A DNA stretch of 64,000 nt from an uncultured Roseobacter sp. (GTDB lineage Bacteria > Pseudomonadota > Alphaproteobacteria > Rhodobacterales > Rhodobacteraceae). The notes under the pieces were generated by a model. The model searched no databases. It had not been told where the DNA came from and was given only the letters and a program-made list of their open reading frames with translations. A program made the position numbers and the translations under genes. The stretch covers positions 369,252 through 433,251 of the forward strand of contig NZ_CANLQB010000005.1 in assembly GCF_947493125.1 (NCBI RefSeq). The letters are read 5' to 3'. Each line of letters opens with the position of its first letter. The stretch's first letter is position 1. Shown one piece after another: positions 50,764-60,974 of this stretch.

Positions 50764-51924
50764 ATGGCTGGGAATAATGGCGGCCCCTGGGGGGGCGGCG
50801 GTGGAAACTCTGACGATGATGGGCCGCGCCGACCGAACGGCGGCAGAGGCGGCGGCGGTCCCCGGGGACCGGGCGGAGAGGGACCACAGATCCCGGAAAT
50901 CGACGAGCTGGTCAAGAAGGGCCAGGAGCGTCTGCGTGTCCTGATGGGCGGCAAGGGCGGCGGTGGTGGCACCGGCGGTTCGGGCGGCGGCGGGGGCCCG
51001 GCGTTTACCCGGGGGACCGTCGGGCTGGTCGTGGTCGGCGCGGTGGTGGCCTGGGGGCTTGCGAGCTTCTACACGGTGGCGCCGGAAGAACAGTCGGTCG
51101 AGCTGTTTCTGGGCGAGTATTACGCGACCGGCAACCCGGGTCTGAACTTTGCGCCCTGGCCGCTGGTCACGGCGGAGGTGCTGCCGGTGACCCGTGAGCA
51201 GACCGAGGACATCGGCGCGCGTGTGGACAGCGGGCTGATGCTGACGACCGATGAAAACATCATCGACATCGACTTCCAGGTGGTCTGGAACATCAACGAC
51301 CCGGCCAAGTTCCTGTTCAACCTCGCGGAAGCGCAGGAGACGATCCGCGCGGTGTCGGAATCGGCGATGCGCGAGGTGATCGCCCGCAACGAGCTGGCAC
51401 CGATCCTCAACCGCGACCGTCAGGTCATCGCCGATGAGGCGGAGCAGCTCATTCAGGGCACGCTCGACGCCTATGACAGCGGCGTGAACATCGTGCGTCT
51501 CAACCTCGACAAGGCCGACCCGCCGCGCGAGGTGATCGACAGCTTCCGCGAAGTGCAGGCCGCCGAGCAGGAACGCGACCGGCTGGAGCGTCAGGCGGAT
51601 GCCTATGCCAACCGGGTGACCGCGGGTGCGCGCGGTGAGGCCGCCAGTCTGCTGGAGCAGGCCGAAGCCTATCGGGCGCAGCAGGTGAACGAGGCGCAGG
51701 GTGAGGCCGCGCGCTTTGTCTCCGTTCTGGAGGAGTATTCCAAAGCGCCGGAGGTGACCCGCAAACGTCTCTATCTGGAGACCATGGAGCGCGTCTTTGG
51801 CGATGTGGACAAGATCATTCTGGAGAATGATCTGGGTGGCGGCAACGGCGGGCAGGGCGTTGTGCCCTATCTGCCGCTGAATGAGCTGCGCCGTGGCACG
51901 GCTGCTGCAGGAGGGACGAACTGA
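50764..51924 (+). CDS. hflK: FtsH protease activity modulator HflK
   Basis: A 386-residue SPFH/band-7 protein. It has a long Gly/Pro/Arg-rich cytoplasmic N-terminus (residues 1-80), one membrane helix (TVGLVVVGAVVAWGLASFYTV) and the SPFH domain (EEQSVELFLGEYYATGNPGLNFAPWPLV), then a coiled coil with QAAEQERDRLERQADAYANRV. HflK and HflC form a large periplasmic cage around FtsH. The stop overlaps the hflC start (TGATG). Confidence 0.95.
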   Translation: MAGNNGGPWGGGGGNSDDDGPRRPNGGRGGGGPRGPGGEGPQIPEIDELVKKGQERLRVLMGGKGGGGGTGGSGGGGGPAFTRGTVGLVVVGAVVAWGLASFYTVAPEEQSVELFLGEYYATGNPGLNFAPWPLVTAEVLPVTREQTEDIGARVDSGLMLTTDENIIDIDFQVVWNINDPAKFLFNLAEAQETIRAVSESAMREVIARNELAPILNRDRQVIADEAEQLIQGTLDAYDSGVNIVRLNLDKADPPREVIDSFREVQAAEQERDRLERQADAYANRVTAGARGEAASLLEQAEAYRAQQVNEAQGEAARFVSVLEEYSKAPEVTRKRLYLETMERVFGDVDKIILENDLGGGNGGQGVVPYLPLNELRRGTAAAGGTN

Positions 51925-52823
51925 TGCGTGCTGGAAAGTTTTTGCTGCCCATCGTGGTGATTGCCATCGTCGGCCTGCTGAGCTCGGTCTTTATCGTGGA
52001 TGAACGCGAAAAGGCGCTGGTGCTGCAGTTCGGCCAGATCAAATCGATCAAGGAAGACCCCGGGCTCGCCTTCAAGATCCCATTGATCCAGGATGTGGTC
52101 CGCTATGACGACCGGATCCTGTCGCTGGATACCGAAGTCACCGAGGTCACGCCTTCGGATGACCGGCGCCTCGTCGTCGATGCCTTTGCGCGCTATCGGA
52201 TTTCGGATGTCACGCGGTTCAGGCAGGCTGTGGGTGTCGGTGGCCTGCGCGCCGCTGAAGACCGGTTGGAGGGTATTCTGAACCCGACCATCCGGGCGGT
52301 GCTTGGTTCGGACGGGGTGACGTCGAACACCATCCTGTCGGCGGATCGGGCGCAGCTGATGGCGCGGATCACCGAGCAGGCGCGGTTGCGCGCCATGCCG
52401 CTGGGCCTCGAGGTTGTCGATGTGCGCTTGAAGCAGACCAACCTGCCGGAGCAGAACCTCGATGCTACTTTCGCGCGGATGCGTGCGGAACGGGAGCGCG
52501 AGGCGGCGGACGAGATCGCCCGTGGTGAGGAAGCCGCACAGCGGGTGCGGGCCCTGGCGGACCGGACCGTGGTCGAACTGACCTCGGATGCCTCACGCGA
52601 GGCCGAGATCATCCGCGGTCAGGCCGATGCGGAGCGCAACGCGATCTTTGCCGAAGCCTTTGGCGCGGACCCGGAATTCTTCGAATTCTACCGCTCGCTG
52701 ACGGCCTATGAGCGCGCCCTGCGTGGCACCAACTCCACCATGGTGCTGTCGCCTGATTCGGAGTTCTTCAACTACCTGCGCTCGGATCAGGGTCTGCGGT
52801 CGGAAGAAGGTGAGCTGCGGTGA
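51924..52823 (+). CDS. hflC: protease modulator HflC
   Basis: A 299-residue partner of HflK. N-terminal membrane helix (FLLPIVVIAIVGLLSSVFIVDE), SPFH domain (ALVLQFGQIKSIKEDPGLAFKIPLIQDVV, LVVDAFARYRISD) and a helical C-terminus (MRAEREREAADEIARGEEAAQRVRA). The start overlaps the hflK stop by one base, and the DUF2065 gene overlaps its own stop by four. Confidence 0.95.
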   Translation: MRAGKFLLPIVVIAIVGLLSSVFIVDEREKALVLQFGQIKSIKEDPGLAFKIPLIQDVVRYDDRILSLDTEVTEVTPSDDRRLVVDAFARYRISDVTRFRQAVGVGGLRAAEDRLEGILNPTIRAVLGSDGVTSNTILSADRAQLMARITEQARLRAMPLGLEVVDVRLKQTNLPEQNLDATFARMRAEREREAADEIARGEEAAQRVRALADRTVVELTSDASREAEIIRGQADAERNAIFAEAFGADPEFFEFYRSLTAYERALRGTNSTMVLSPDSEFFNYLRSDQGLRSEEGELR

Positions 52824-53023
52824 GCACGCTGCTGCTTGCCCTCGGGCTTGTCATGATTGTGGAGGGGCTGGCCTATGCGCTGGCCCCTTCGCTTATCGAG
52901 CGGATGCTGGAGGCTTTGCGGGCCTTGCCGGAGAGCGCGGTGCGGCAGCTGGGGCTGCTGATCGTGGTCAGCGGATTTATCCTCGTCTGGTTCGCCGTGC
53001 AGCTCGGGGCGGGGCTGGGATAG
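52820..53023 (+). CDS. DUF2065 small membrane protein
   Basis: A 67-residue protein with two helices (LLLALGLVMIVEGLAYALAP and LGLLIVVSGFILVWFAVQLG), the DUF2065 (YjeT) pattern. It starts with GTG in a GTGA overlap with the hflC stop. This gene follows hflC in many proteobacteria; a role near the HflKC-FtsH complex is inference from context. Confidence 0.9.
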   Translation: MSTLLLALGLVMIVEGLAYALAPSLIERMLEALRALPESAVRQLGLLIVVSGFILVWFAVQLGAGLG

Positions 53024-53077
53024 GCGGCAAAGCGGTGCTTTGTGCCGCCTCTGCGTTCACGCACCGGTCACGGAGTA

Positions 53078-53105
53078 TTGAAACTGTGACACTCTGATAC
53101 ATCTT
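53078..53105 (+). promoter_or_regulatory. candidate heat-shock (RpoH-type) promoter for degP
   Basis: TTGAAA (53078-53083), a 16-bp spacer and CATCTT (53100-53105) resemble the alphaproteobacterial RpoH consensus (CTTGAAA / CCAT-T). It lies about 108 bp before the DegP-type gene, a common RpoH target. Confidence 0.4.
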
Positions 53106-53212
53106 TGATGTTGCGCGGCGGTCACCCTAAATGCAGGTTAGTGATCATTCACGCAGACAAAGAGCACACCACGACCGGACGGTCGGAGATCGAGATTTTC
53201 AGGAGACGACGC

Positions 53213-55236
<2,024 letters not shown>

Positions 55237-55237
<1 letters not shown>

Positions 55238-55983
55238 TGGCTGCCGGGGCGCGGCGTCGGGTGGCGCGCCTGTGGCGCCGATGCGCCCGCCGCGCGCTGC
55301 TGGCGCTGTGCCTGTGGCACGGGGGCGCTGCGGCGAACGCCGAGATTGCGGAGGCCGCCTATGCCGGGCCGACGGATCGCTATGCCCATGGGGTGCTGGG
55401 CGACGCCATCGAGTACACGACGCTGGTTCTGACCGTGGACGCCGGGGAAGAACAGCGGTTCGAGCTGCCGGAGGATCTGGTGTTTGAGGACACGGCGCCG
55501 CGGGTCGTGGACCTCGACGGGGACGGCGCGCCGGAGGTCATCGTGGTGGAGAGCAGCCAGAGCGCGGGCGCGCGGCTTGCGATCTACGGCACCGAGGGCC
55601 GGATCACCGCAACCCCCTTCATCGGCACGCGGTTTCGCTGGCTGGCGCCTCTTGGCGCGGCGGATCTCGATGGGGACGGGGCCATGGAAGTGGCCTATGT
55701 GGACCGACCGCATCTGGCGAAGGCGCTGCGGATCTGGCGGTATGAGGATCGTGCGCTGCGGCCCGTCGCGGTGCTGGACCGGGTGACCAACCACCGCATC
55801 GGTGAGACCGATATCGCGGGCGGCATTCGCAGCTGTGGCGGGGTGCCGGAGATGATCCTGGCCCGGGGCAACTGGTCGGAGCTCGTCGCGGTGCGGCTTG
55901 GGGCGTCGGGCGTCGAGGTCGAGAGCCTGGGGCCTGACACGAGCCGCGCGGCCTTTGCCCGCGCGATGGCCTGCGAGATCTGA
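55237..55983 (+). CDS. secreted FG-GAP/VCBS repeat protein
   Basis: A 248-residue protein with an N-terminal Arg-rich stretch and signal-like hydrophobic segment (ALLALCLWHGGAAANAE). Two calcium-binding DLDGDG motifs (VVDLDGDGAPEVIVV and AADLDGDGAMEVAYV) mark FG-GAP beta-propeller repeats; the fold is too short for a full seven-blade propeller. The function is unknown. Its ATG overlaps the ferredoxin stop (TGATG), although no functional link is apparent. Confidence 0.85.
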
Positions 55984-56121
55984 GGCGCGCGCTCGGCGCG
56001 TGGGATGTCGCCTGCCCCCGTGACCTTCATTGTGAGGGCCGTGGGAAGGGGCGCGTCACAGTTCCTTCGGTCACGACGCGCGAGACGCAGTGGCGAGGTC
56101 TGCATCCCCTGAGCCGGTTCC

Positions 56122-57393
56122 CTAGCCGGATCCGAGCGCGCGCCAGCCGATGTCGCGGCGATGGAAGCCCTCGGGCCAGTCGATCCTGTCGATCATCCCA
56201 TAGGCCGCATCGCGGGCGGCCTGCAGGCTGTCGGCGCGGGCGGTCACGGCGAGGACGCGCCCGCCGGTGGCGATGAACTCACCGGCGTGGCGGCCGGTGC
56301 CGGCGTGGAAGACCATGTGGCGGCTGTCCTCGGGCACAGCGTCCAGGCCGCGGATGACGGAGCCCTTATCGTAGGCGCCCGGATATCCCTGGCTCGCCAG
56401 AACGACGGTGAGGGCGTGGTCCGCGGCCCAGTTGACCTGCGCCTCGGCCAGACGGCCTTCGGCGCAGGCCTGCATGAGGTCCAGCACCTGCGCGCCGAGG
56501 CGGAGCATCAGCACCTGGCATTCCGGATCGCCGAAGCGGACGTTGTATTCCACCAGACGCGGCTGGCCCTCCGCGATCATCAGGCCGACGAAGAGCACCC
56601 CCTGATAGGGCGTGCCCTGGCGGACCAGTTCGGCCATGGTGGGGCGCACGATCCGGTCGAGCGCGGCACGGGTCACCGCCTCGGTCATGACGGGTGCGGG
56701 CGAATAGGCGCCCATGCCGCCGGTGTTCGGCCCCGTGTCGCCCTCGCCGACGCGCTTGTGATCCTGTGCTGTGCCGATGGGCAGCACGGTCTCGCCGTCA
56801 CAGAGCACGAAGAAGGAGGCTTCCTCGCCCTGCATGAATTCCTCGATGACCACTTCGGCGCCCGCCGCGCCGAAGGCACCGCCGAACATATCGTCAATGG
56901 CCGCCAGCGCGTCCGCCTCCGTCTCAGCGATGATCACACCCTTGCCCGCGGCCAGCCCGTCGGCCTTGATCACGATGGGGGCGCCCTGCTCTTGTACATA
57001 GGCTTTGGCGGCGGCGGCATCGGTGAAATGCCCGTAGGCGGCGGTGGGGGCGCCTGCCGCATCGCAGATCTGCTTGGTGAAGGCCTTGGAGGCTTCCAGC
57101 CGCGCAGCCGCCCCGCTGGGACCGAACACCGGCACGCCCGCGGCGCGGAGCCGGTCGGAGACGCCGGCGGCCAGTGGCGCTTCCGGCCCGACGATCACGA
57201 AATCCACCGCCATTTCCTCGGCAAAGGTGACCACGGCGCTGCCGTCTTCGATGTCGAGCGCGGCACAGTCCGCGATCTCGGCGATGCCTGCGTTGCCGGG
57301 GGCCACGATCAGGCGATCGCATTTGGGGTTCTGCATCACCGCCCAGGCGAGGCTGTGCTCGCGCCCGCCGCTGCCAAGGATGAGAATGTTCAT
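56122..57393 (-). CDS. purD: phosphoribosylamine--glycine ligase
   Basis: A 423-residue ATP-grasp enzyme of purine synthesis. MNILILGSGGREHSLAWAV is the family N-terminus, PIVIKADGLAAGKGVIIAET the ATP-binding loop, RVGEGDTGPNTGGMGAYSPAPV the signature, and EYNVRFGDPECQVLMLRL the metal-binding strand. It is divergent from xseA with 81 bp between the starts, as in many Rhodobacterales. Confidence 0.97.
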   Translation of the reverse strand: MNILILGSGGREHSLAWAVMQNPKCDRLIVAPGNAGIAEIADCAALDIEDGSAVVTFAEEMAVDFVIVGPEAPLAAGVSDRLRAAGVPVFGPSGAAARLEASKAFTKQICDAAGAPTAAYGHFTDAAAAKAYVQEQGAPIVIKADGLAAGKGVIIAETEADALAAIDDMFGGAFGAAGAEVVIEEFMQGEEASFFVLCDGETVLPIGTAQDHKRVGEGDTGPNTGGMGAYSPAPVMTEAVTRAALDRIVRPTMAELVRQGTPYQGVLFVGLMIAEGQPRLVEYNVRFGDPECQVLMLRLGAQVLDLMQACAEGRLAEAQVNWAADHALTVVLASQGYPGAYDKGSVIRGLDAVPEDSRHMVFHAGTGRHAGEFIATGGRVLAVTARADSLQAARDAAYGMIDRIDWPEGFHRRDIGWRALGSG

Positions 57394-57474
57394 GGCGCGC
57401 GCTCCTGATCTGCTTGGCCTTGGATTGCGCGCGTTCTATGCTGCGCAAACCCGCCTGACAACAGCAGAGGCCCC

Positions 57475-59016
57475 ATGGACCTGATCGACGCGCCAGAGGA
57501 GGGGCTCAACAGCCCCGAATTCACCGTGACGGAGATTTCCGGCGCGATCAAACGGGTGATCGAGGGTGAGTTCGGCCATGTGCGGATCAAGGGCGAGGTG
57601 GGGCGGGTGTCGCGGCCGCGGTCGGGGCATGTCTACCTCGATCTCAAGGACGACCGCGCGGTGATTTCCGGTGTGATCTGGAAAGGGGTGTCCGCCCGGC
57701 TGCAGACGCCGCCCGAGGAGGGGATGGAGGTGGTGGCCACGGGCCGGGTGACCACATTCGGCGGGCAGTCGAAGTATCAGATCGTCATCGACGACATCAA
57801 ACCGGCGGGCATGGGCGCGTTGATGGCGCTTCTGGAAAAGCGCAAGAAGATGCTGGAGGCGGAGGGGCTGTTTGACCCCGCGCGCAAGCGGCCGCTGCCC
57901 TATCTGCCCGAGATCATCGGGGTGGTGACCTCGCCCTCGGGGGCGGTGATCCGCGATATTCTGCACCGCTTGCGGGACCGGTTTCCGCGCAAGGTGCTGA
58001 TCTGGCCGGTGGCCGTGCAGGGCGAGAAATGCGCGCCCGAGGTGACGCGGGCCATCGACGGGTTCAATGCGTTCACCCCCGGCGGTGCGCTGCCGCGGCC
58101 CGATCTGCTGATCGTCGCGCGGGGCGGCGGCTCGGTCGAAGATCTTTGGGGGTTCAACGAGGAATCGGTGGCGCGCGCAGCGGCAGCCTCGGAGATTCCG
58201 CTGATCTCGGCGGTGGGGCATGAGACCGATACCACGCTGATCGATTATGTCTCGGACAAGCGTGCGCCAACGCCCACGGCAGCGGCGGAGCTGGCGGTGC
58301 CGGTGCGCCACGAGTTGATGGCCTGGCTCGACGGGCAGGACGCGCGCATGCGCCAGGCGCTGAGCCAGGGGCTGGCCCGTCGCGATCAGCGTTTGCGTGA
58401 CATGGCGCGTGCTCTGCCCCGGGCGGAGAGCCTGTTGGAGGCCCCGCGCCAGCGGTTGGACCTGGTCTCGGCCCGCCTCGGCCCGGCGTTGATCGCCGGG
58501 GTGCAGCGGCGCAAGGTGCGGCTGGCCGAACTCAGCGGATCGCTGCGCCCGGCGACCCTGCGCCGCGGGCTCGGGACGGAGGCGCGACGGTTGGCGGAGA
58601 CGTCGGCGCGTCTGGCACCCGCGTTGCGCCGCGCGATTGCCCGCAACAGGGAGCAACTGACGGCGACGGCGCGGCGGTTTCGTCCTGCCGCCCTGCAGCA
58701 GGAGCGCGACCGCAAGGCGCGGGAGCTTGCGCAGATGTCGCAACGGCTGTCGGACGCGGGCCAGCGCAATATCGTGGCCTGGCGCGCGCGGCTGGATGCG
58801 GCTGAGCGGTTGCGCTGCACGCTGGGCTATGAGGCGACACTGGAGCGCGGGTTTGCGGTTGTGCGCAGCGCGGGCGCCGTTGTCACCGACAGCGCGACGG
58901 CCAAGGCGGCAGGATCGCTGGAGATCCAATTCGCCGACGGGCGGGTGACGGTGGGGGGAAAACCGGCCCCGCGCAAGGCTGCCGGCAAACCGCCCGAGCA
59001 AGGCTCGCTCTTCTGA
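57475..59016 (+). CDS. xseA: exodeoxyribonuclease VII large subunit
   Basis: A 513-residue subunit. The N-terminal OB fold (FTVTEISGAIKRVIEGEFGHVRIKGEVGRVSRPRSGHVYLDLKDD) precedes the catalytic domain (IIGVVTSPSGAVIRDILHRLRDRFPRKVLIWPV, LLIVARGGGSVEDLWGFNEESVARA, PLISAVGHETDTTLIDYVSDKRAPTPTAAAE). A long coiled-coil region (residues 285-450, Arg-rich) follows. No xseB lies next to it. A copy of the dispersed hairpin repeat follows the gene. Confidence 0.96.
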   Translation: MDLIDAPEEGLNSPEFTVTEISGAIKRVIEGEFGHVRIKGEVGRVSRPRSGHVYLDLKDDRAVISGVIWKGVSARLQTPPEEGMEVVATGRVTTFGGQSKYQIVIDDIKPAGMGALMALLEKRKKMLEAEGLFDPARKRPLPYLPEIIGVVTSPSGAVIRDILHRLRDRFPRKVLIWPVAVQGEKCAPEVTRAIDGFNAFTPGGALPRPDLLIVARGGGSVEDLWGFNEESVARAAAASEIPLISAVGHETDTTLIDYVSDKRAPTPTAAAELAVPVRHELMAWLDGQDARMRQALSQGLARRDQRLRDMARALPRAESLLEAPRQRLDLVSARLGPALIAGVQRRKVRLAELSGSLRPATLRRGLGTEARRLAETSARLAPALRRAIARNREQLTATARRFRPAALQQERDRKARELAQMSQRLSDAGQRNIVAWRARLDAAERLRCTLGYEATLERGFAVVRSAGAVVTDSATAKAAGSLEIQFADGRVTVGGKPAPRKAAGKPPEQGSLF

Positions 59017-59084
59017 CACGAGCGCCCCGGGAGGACTCGTTGACCCGTACGGTTGGAGCGGGCCCCCGGCGGGAACCGCCGGGC

Positions 59085-59120
59085 AGCGTCCGCCCCCCTT
59101 CGATGGGGGGGAAGGGCGCT
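59085..59120. repeat. dispersed hairpin repeat, copy 3
   Basis: AGCGTCC, CCCCC-TTCGA-TGGGGG and GGGCGCT form the same nested hairpin as the copies at 39025 and 48142; one change (C to T in the first arm) keeps a G-U pair in RNA. It is preceded by CCCGGCGGGAACCGCCGGG. It lies between the convergent xseA and a secreted-protein gene. Confidence 0.8.
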
Positions 59121-59249
59121 TTGCCCGCCGTCAAACTCTGCGCGACCGGGTCTGTGGTCTGTCCCGACCCGCGTGCCAAAGCGAGGCGATGCGGCCTTCT
59201 GCCCTGACGCGTCTCACCCGATGCTGGACCAACGCAGACCGTGCTGCCA

Positions 59250-59663
59250 TCAGACGCCCACGTCGGGGCCGAGGCAGATCATCTCCTCATTGAGATCTCC
59301 TGCTTCATAAAGCTCCGTCGCGCCGGGTGCGTTCTGGAAACGCGCGATCAGGCGCCCCTCTTCCTTGTGAAAGGTCCAGCACTGCGGGTCGGGGTTGTCT
59401 TCATAGACAAAGCAGATCTGATCCGCCTGTTCGTACCAGGTGCCCGACTTGCATTCGCCGTCGAGGAAGGACCAGATCACGCGGCGATTGTCGAGATATT
59501 CCTCGGCGCCGTAGGCCACGCCATTCTCGCCGTAGAACAGGGTTTTGCCGCGGGTGTAGTCGTCGAATTCCTGAGCGCTCATGGGCGGTTGCGCAAGGGC
59601 GGGCAGCGCGATCAGACCCAGGAGGGCAAAGGCGGTGCAAAGGAGTTTGGAAACAGAAACCAT
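59250..59663 (-). CDS. small secreted hypothetical protein
   Basis: A 137-residue protein with a signal peptide (MVSVSKLLCTAFALLGLIALPALAQ). The mature part has FDDYTRGKTLFYGENGVAYGAEEYLDNRRVIWSFLDGECKSGTWYEQADQICFVYE, a pattern of conserved Cys and Trp that occurs in Rhodobacterales secreted proteins, and ends EEMICLGPDVGV. I cannot assign a function. It starts 4 bp after the stop of the AlkB-type gene, so the two are co-transcribed. Confidence 0.8.
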   Translation of the reverse strand: MVSVSKLLCTAFALLGLIALPALAQPPMSAQEFDDYTRGKTLFYGENGVAYGAEEYLDNRRVIWSFLDGECKSGTWYEQADQICFVYEDNPDPQCWTFHKEEGRLIARFQNAPGATELYEAGDLNEEMICLGPDVGV

Positions 59664-59667
59664 GGTT

Positions 59668-60756
59668 TTACTCTGACAGAACGAAGGGTTGAGAGCCAGT
59701 CTGGGGCTCGGATGTCGGCACGATGGTGCCGTGAGACGGCGGGGCGGCGGCATAGGCCCTGGCGCGGGGGTCCATGATGCGGCGCCACAGCGGCGGGATC
59801 AGGGCGAGCGCGCCCATCACCGGCACCGAGCGGGGCAGGGTGGGCATGCTGTCGGGATCGAACCGCAGCGTGCAGAAGGGCCGGGCGGGGTGCATGTGGT
59901 GGTCGGAATGCAACGGTGCATTCAGCATCAAGGCCGCCGAGACGCTGTGTGGCGCGTTCCAGCTGTGCTGCGGGCCCATGGGCTCCAGGCGGCCCTGCGG
60001 ATCAACCCGGCGCCGCAACCCGTAGTGCTGCAGATAGTCCGACAGCATCAGTTGCAGATGTGCATGCAGCGCCAGCCCCAGCATCAGGACAAGCCCGCGC
60101 CAGCCCCCCAGGGCGAAGGCCACGATCAGAGTGACTGCCCCTGCCGCGAGATAGAGCGCATAGGGATGCCGCCAGAGCGGTCGGGTTTGGTGCCGCCGGG
60201 TCTCTGCGCGCCACCCGGCCAGGAACTCACCCACGAAGACCCGACCGAAAAATCGCCAGAACCCCTGTCCAAGCGGTGCCGAATTCGGATCGCGGGCGGT
60301 GCCGGCGTGCACGTGGTGCACGAGCAGGTGCGCGGAGACGTGCTGGCCGTTCAGCAGGGAGCAAAAGATCGCGGTGCCGAGGGCGCGCAGCCTGCGATTG
60401 CCGCGGTGGATGAGCTCATGCGCGCAGGCGTTGGAGACCTGCCCGAGGTAGAGCCCCAGAGCGACCGCGAGGGCGAGCTTCTGCGGCAGGTCGAGATGGG
60501 TTCCCGCGCCGACCGCCCAGAGCCCGGCGGCGAGGAGGATGAAATGCAGGATGCCGATGGTCACCGGCAGCCAGTCGCGCTGGTCCTCTCCGGCGTGCAG
60601 GCCCAGGCGGGATGTGTCGAGGAGCAAAGCCAGTGCGGTGATGCCCAGGAGCGCGGCAAAGGGCCAGGCGCCGCCGATCACCGCGCCGAGCAGCAGCAGA
60701 CCCGCCGGACCAAGGCTTGCAGCGGCAAAAGCGAGAGAAGACGGGCGCAGGGTCAT
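59668..60756 (-). CDS. AlkB-type alkane 1-monooxygenase
   Basis: A 362-residue membrane diiron hydroxylase. The histidine boxes are HELIHRGN, HLLVHHVHAG and LHSDHHMHP, and LQHYGLRR matches the NYxEHYGL signature of AlkB. At least five membrane segments precede and separate them. Such enzymes hydroxylate medium-chain alkanes using rubredoxin; none is encoded here. Close relatives include xylene monooxygenase subunits, so the substrate is uncertain. The start at 60756 is chosen as the first ATG with family similarity. Confidence 0.88.
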   Translation of the reverse strand: MTLRPSSLAFAAASLGPAGLLLLGAVIGGAWPFAALLGITALALLLDTSRLGLHAGEDQRDWLPVTIGILHFILLAAGLWAVGAGTHLDLPQKLALAVALGLYLGQVSNACAHELIHRGNRRLRALGTAIFCSLLNGQHVSAHLLVHHVHAGTARDPNSAPLGQGFWRFFGRVFVGEFLAGWRAETRRHQTRPLWRHPYALYLAAGAVTLIVAFALGGWRGLVLMLGLALHAHLQLMLSDYLQHYGLRRRVDPQGRLEPMGPQHSWNAPHSVSAALMLNAPLHSDHHMHPARPFCTLRFDPDSMPTLPRSVPVMGALALIPPLWRRIMDPRARAYAAAPPSHGTIVPTSEPQTGSQPFVLSE

Positions 60757-60974
60757 ACTAGCGATCTGTTTACCGTGATCGCGCCACGGCTCCAAGCGCT
60801 GAGCCGCGTGTCAGTTAATGGCGGAAGTTTCTGATCAGACACAGAGTGTCGTTTCTGGTCGACGCGGCGCTGGCGTTTGGCGGTATCTTGGGCCGGGGCG
60901 GGCTGATATGGTCCCCCGAAATTCGACGCATCTTACCACGGCCCGGCCGTGCCCGGGGACGGAGACGACACACA

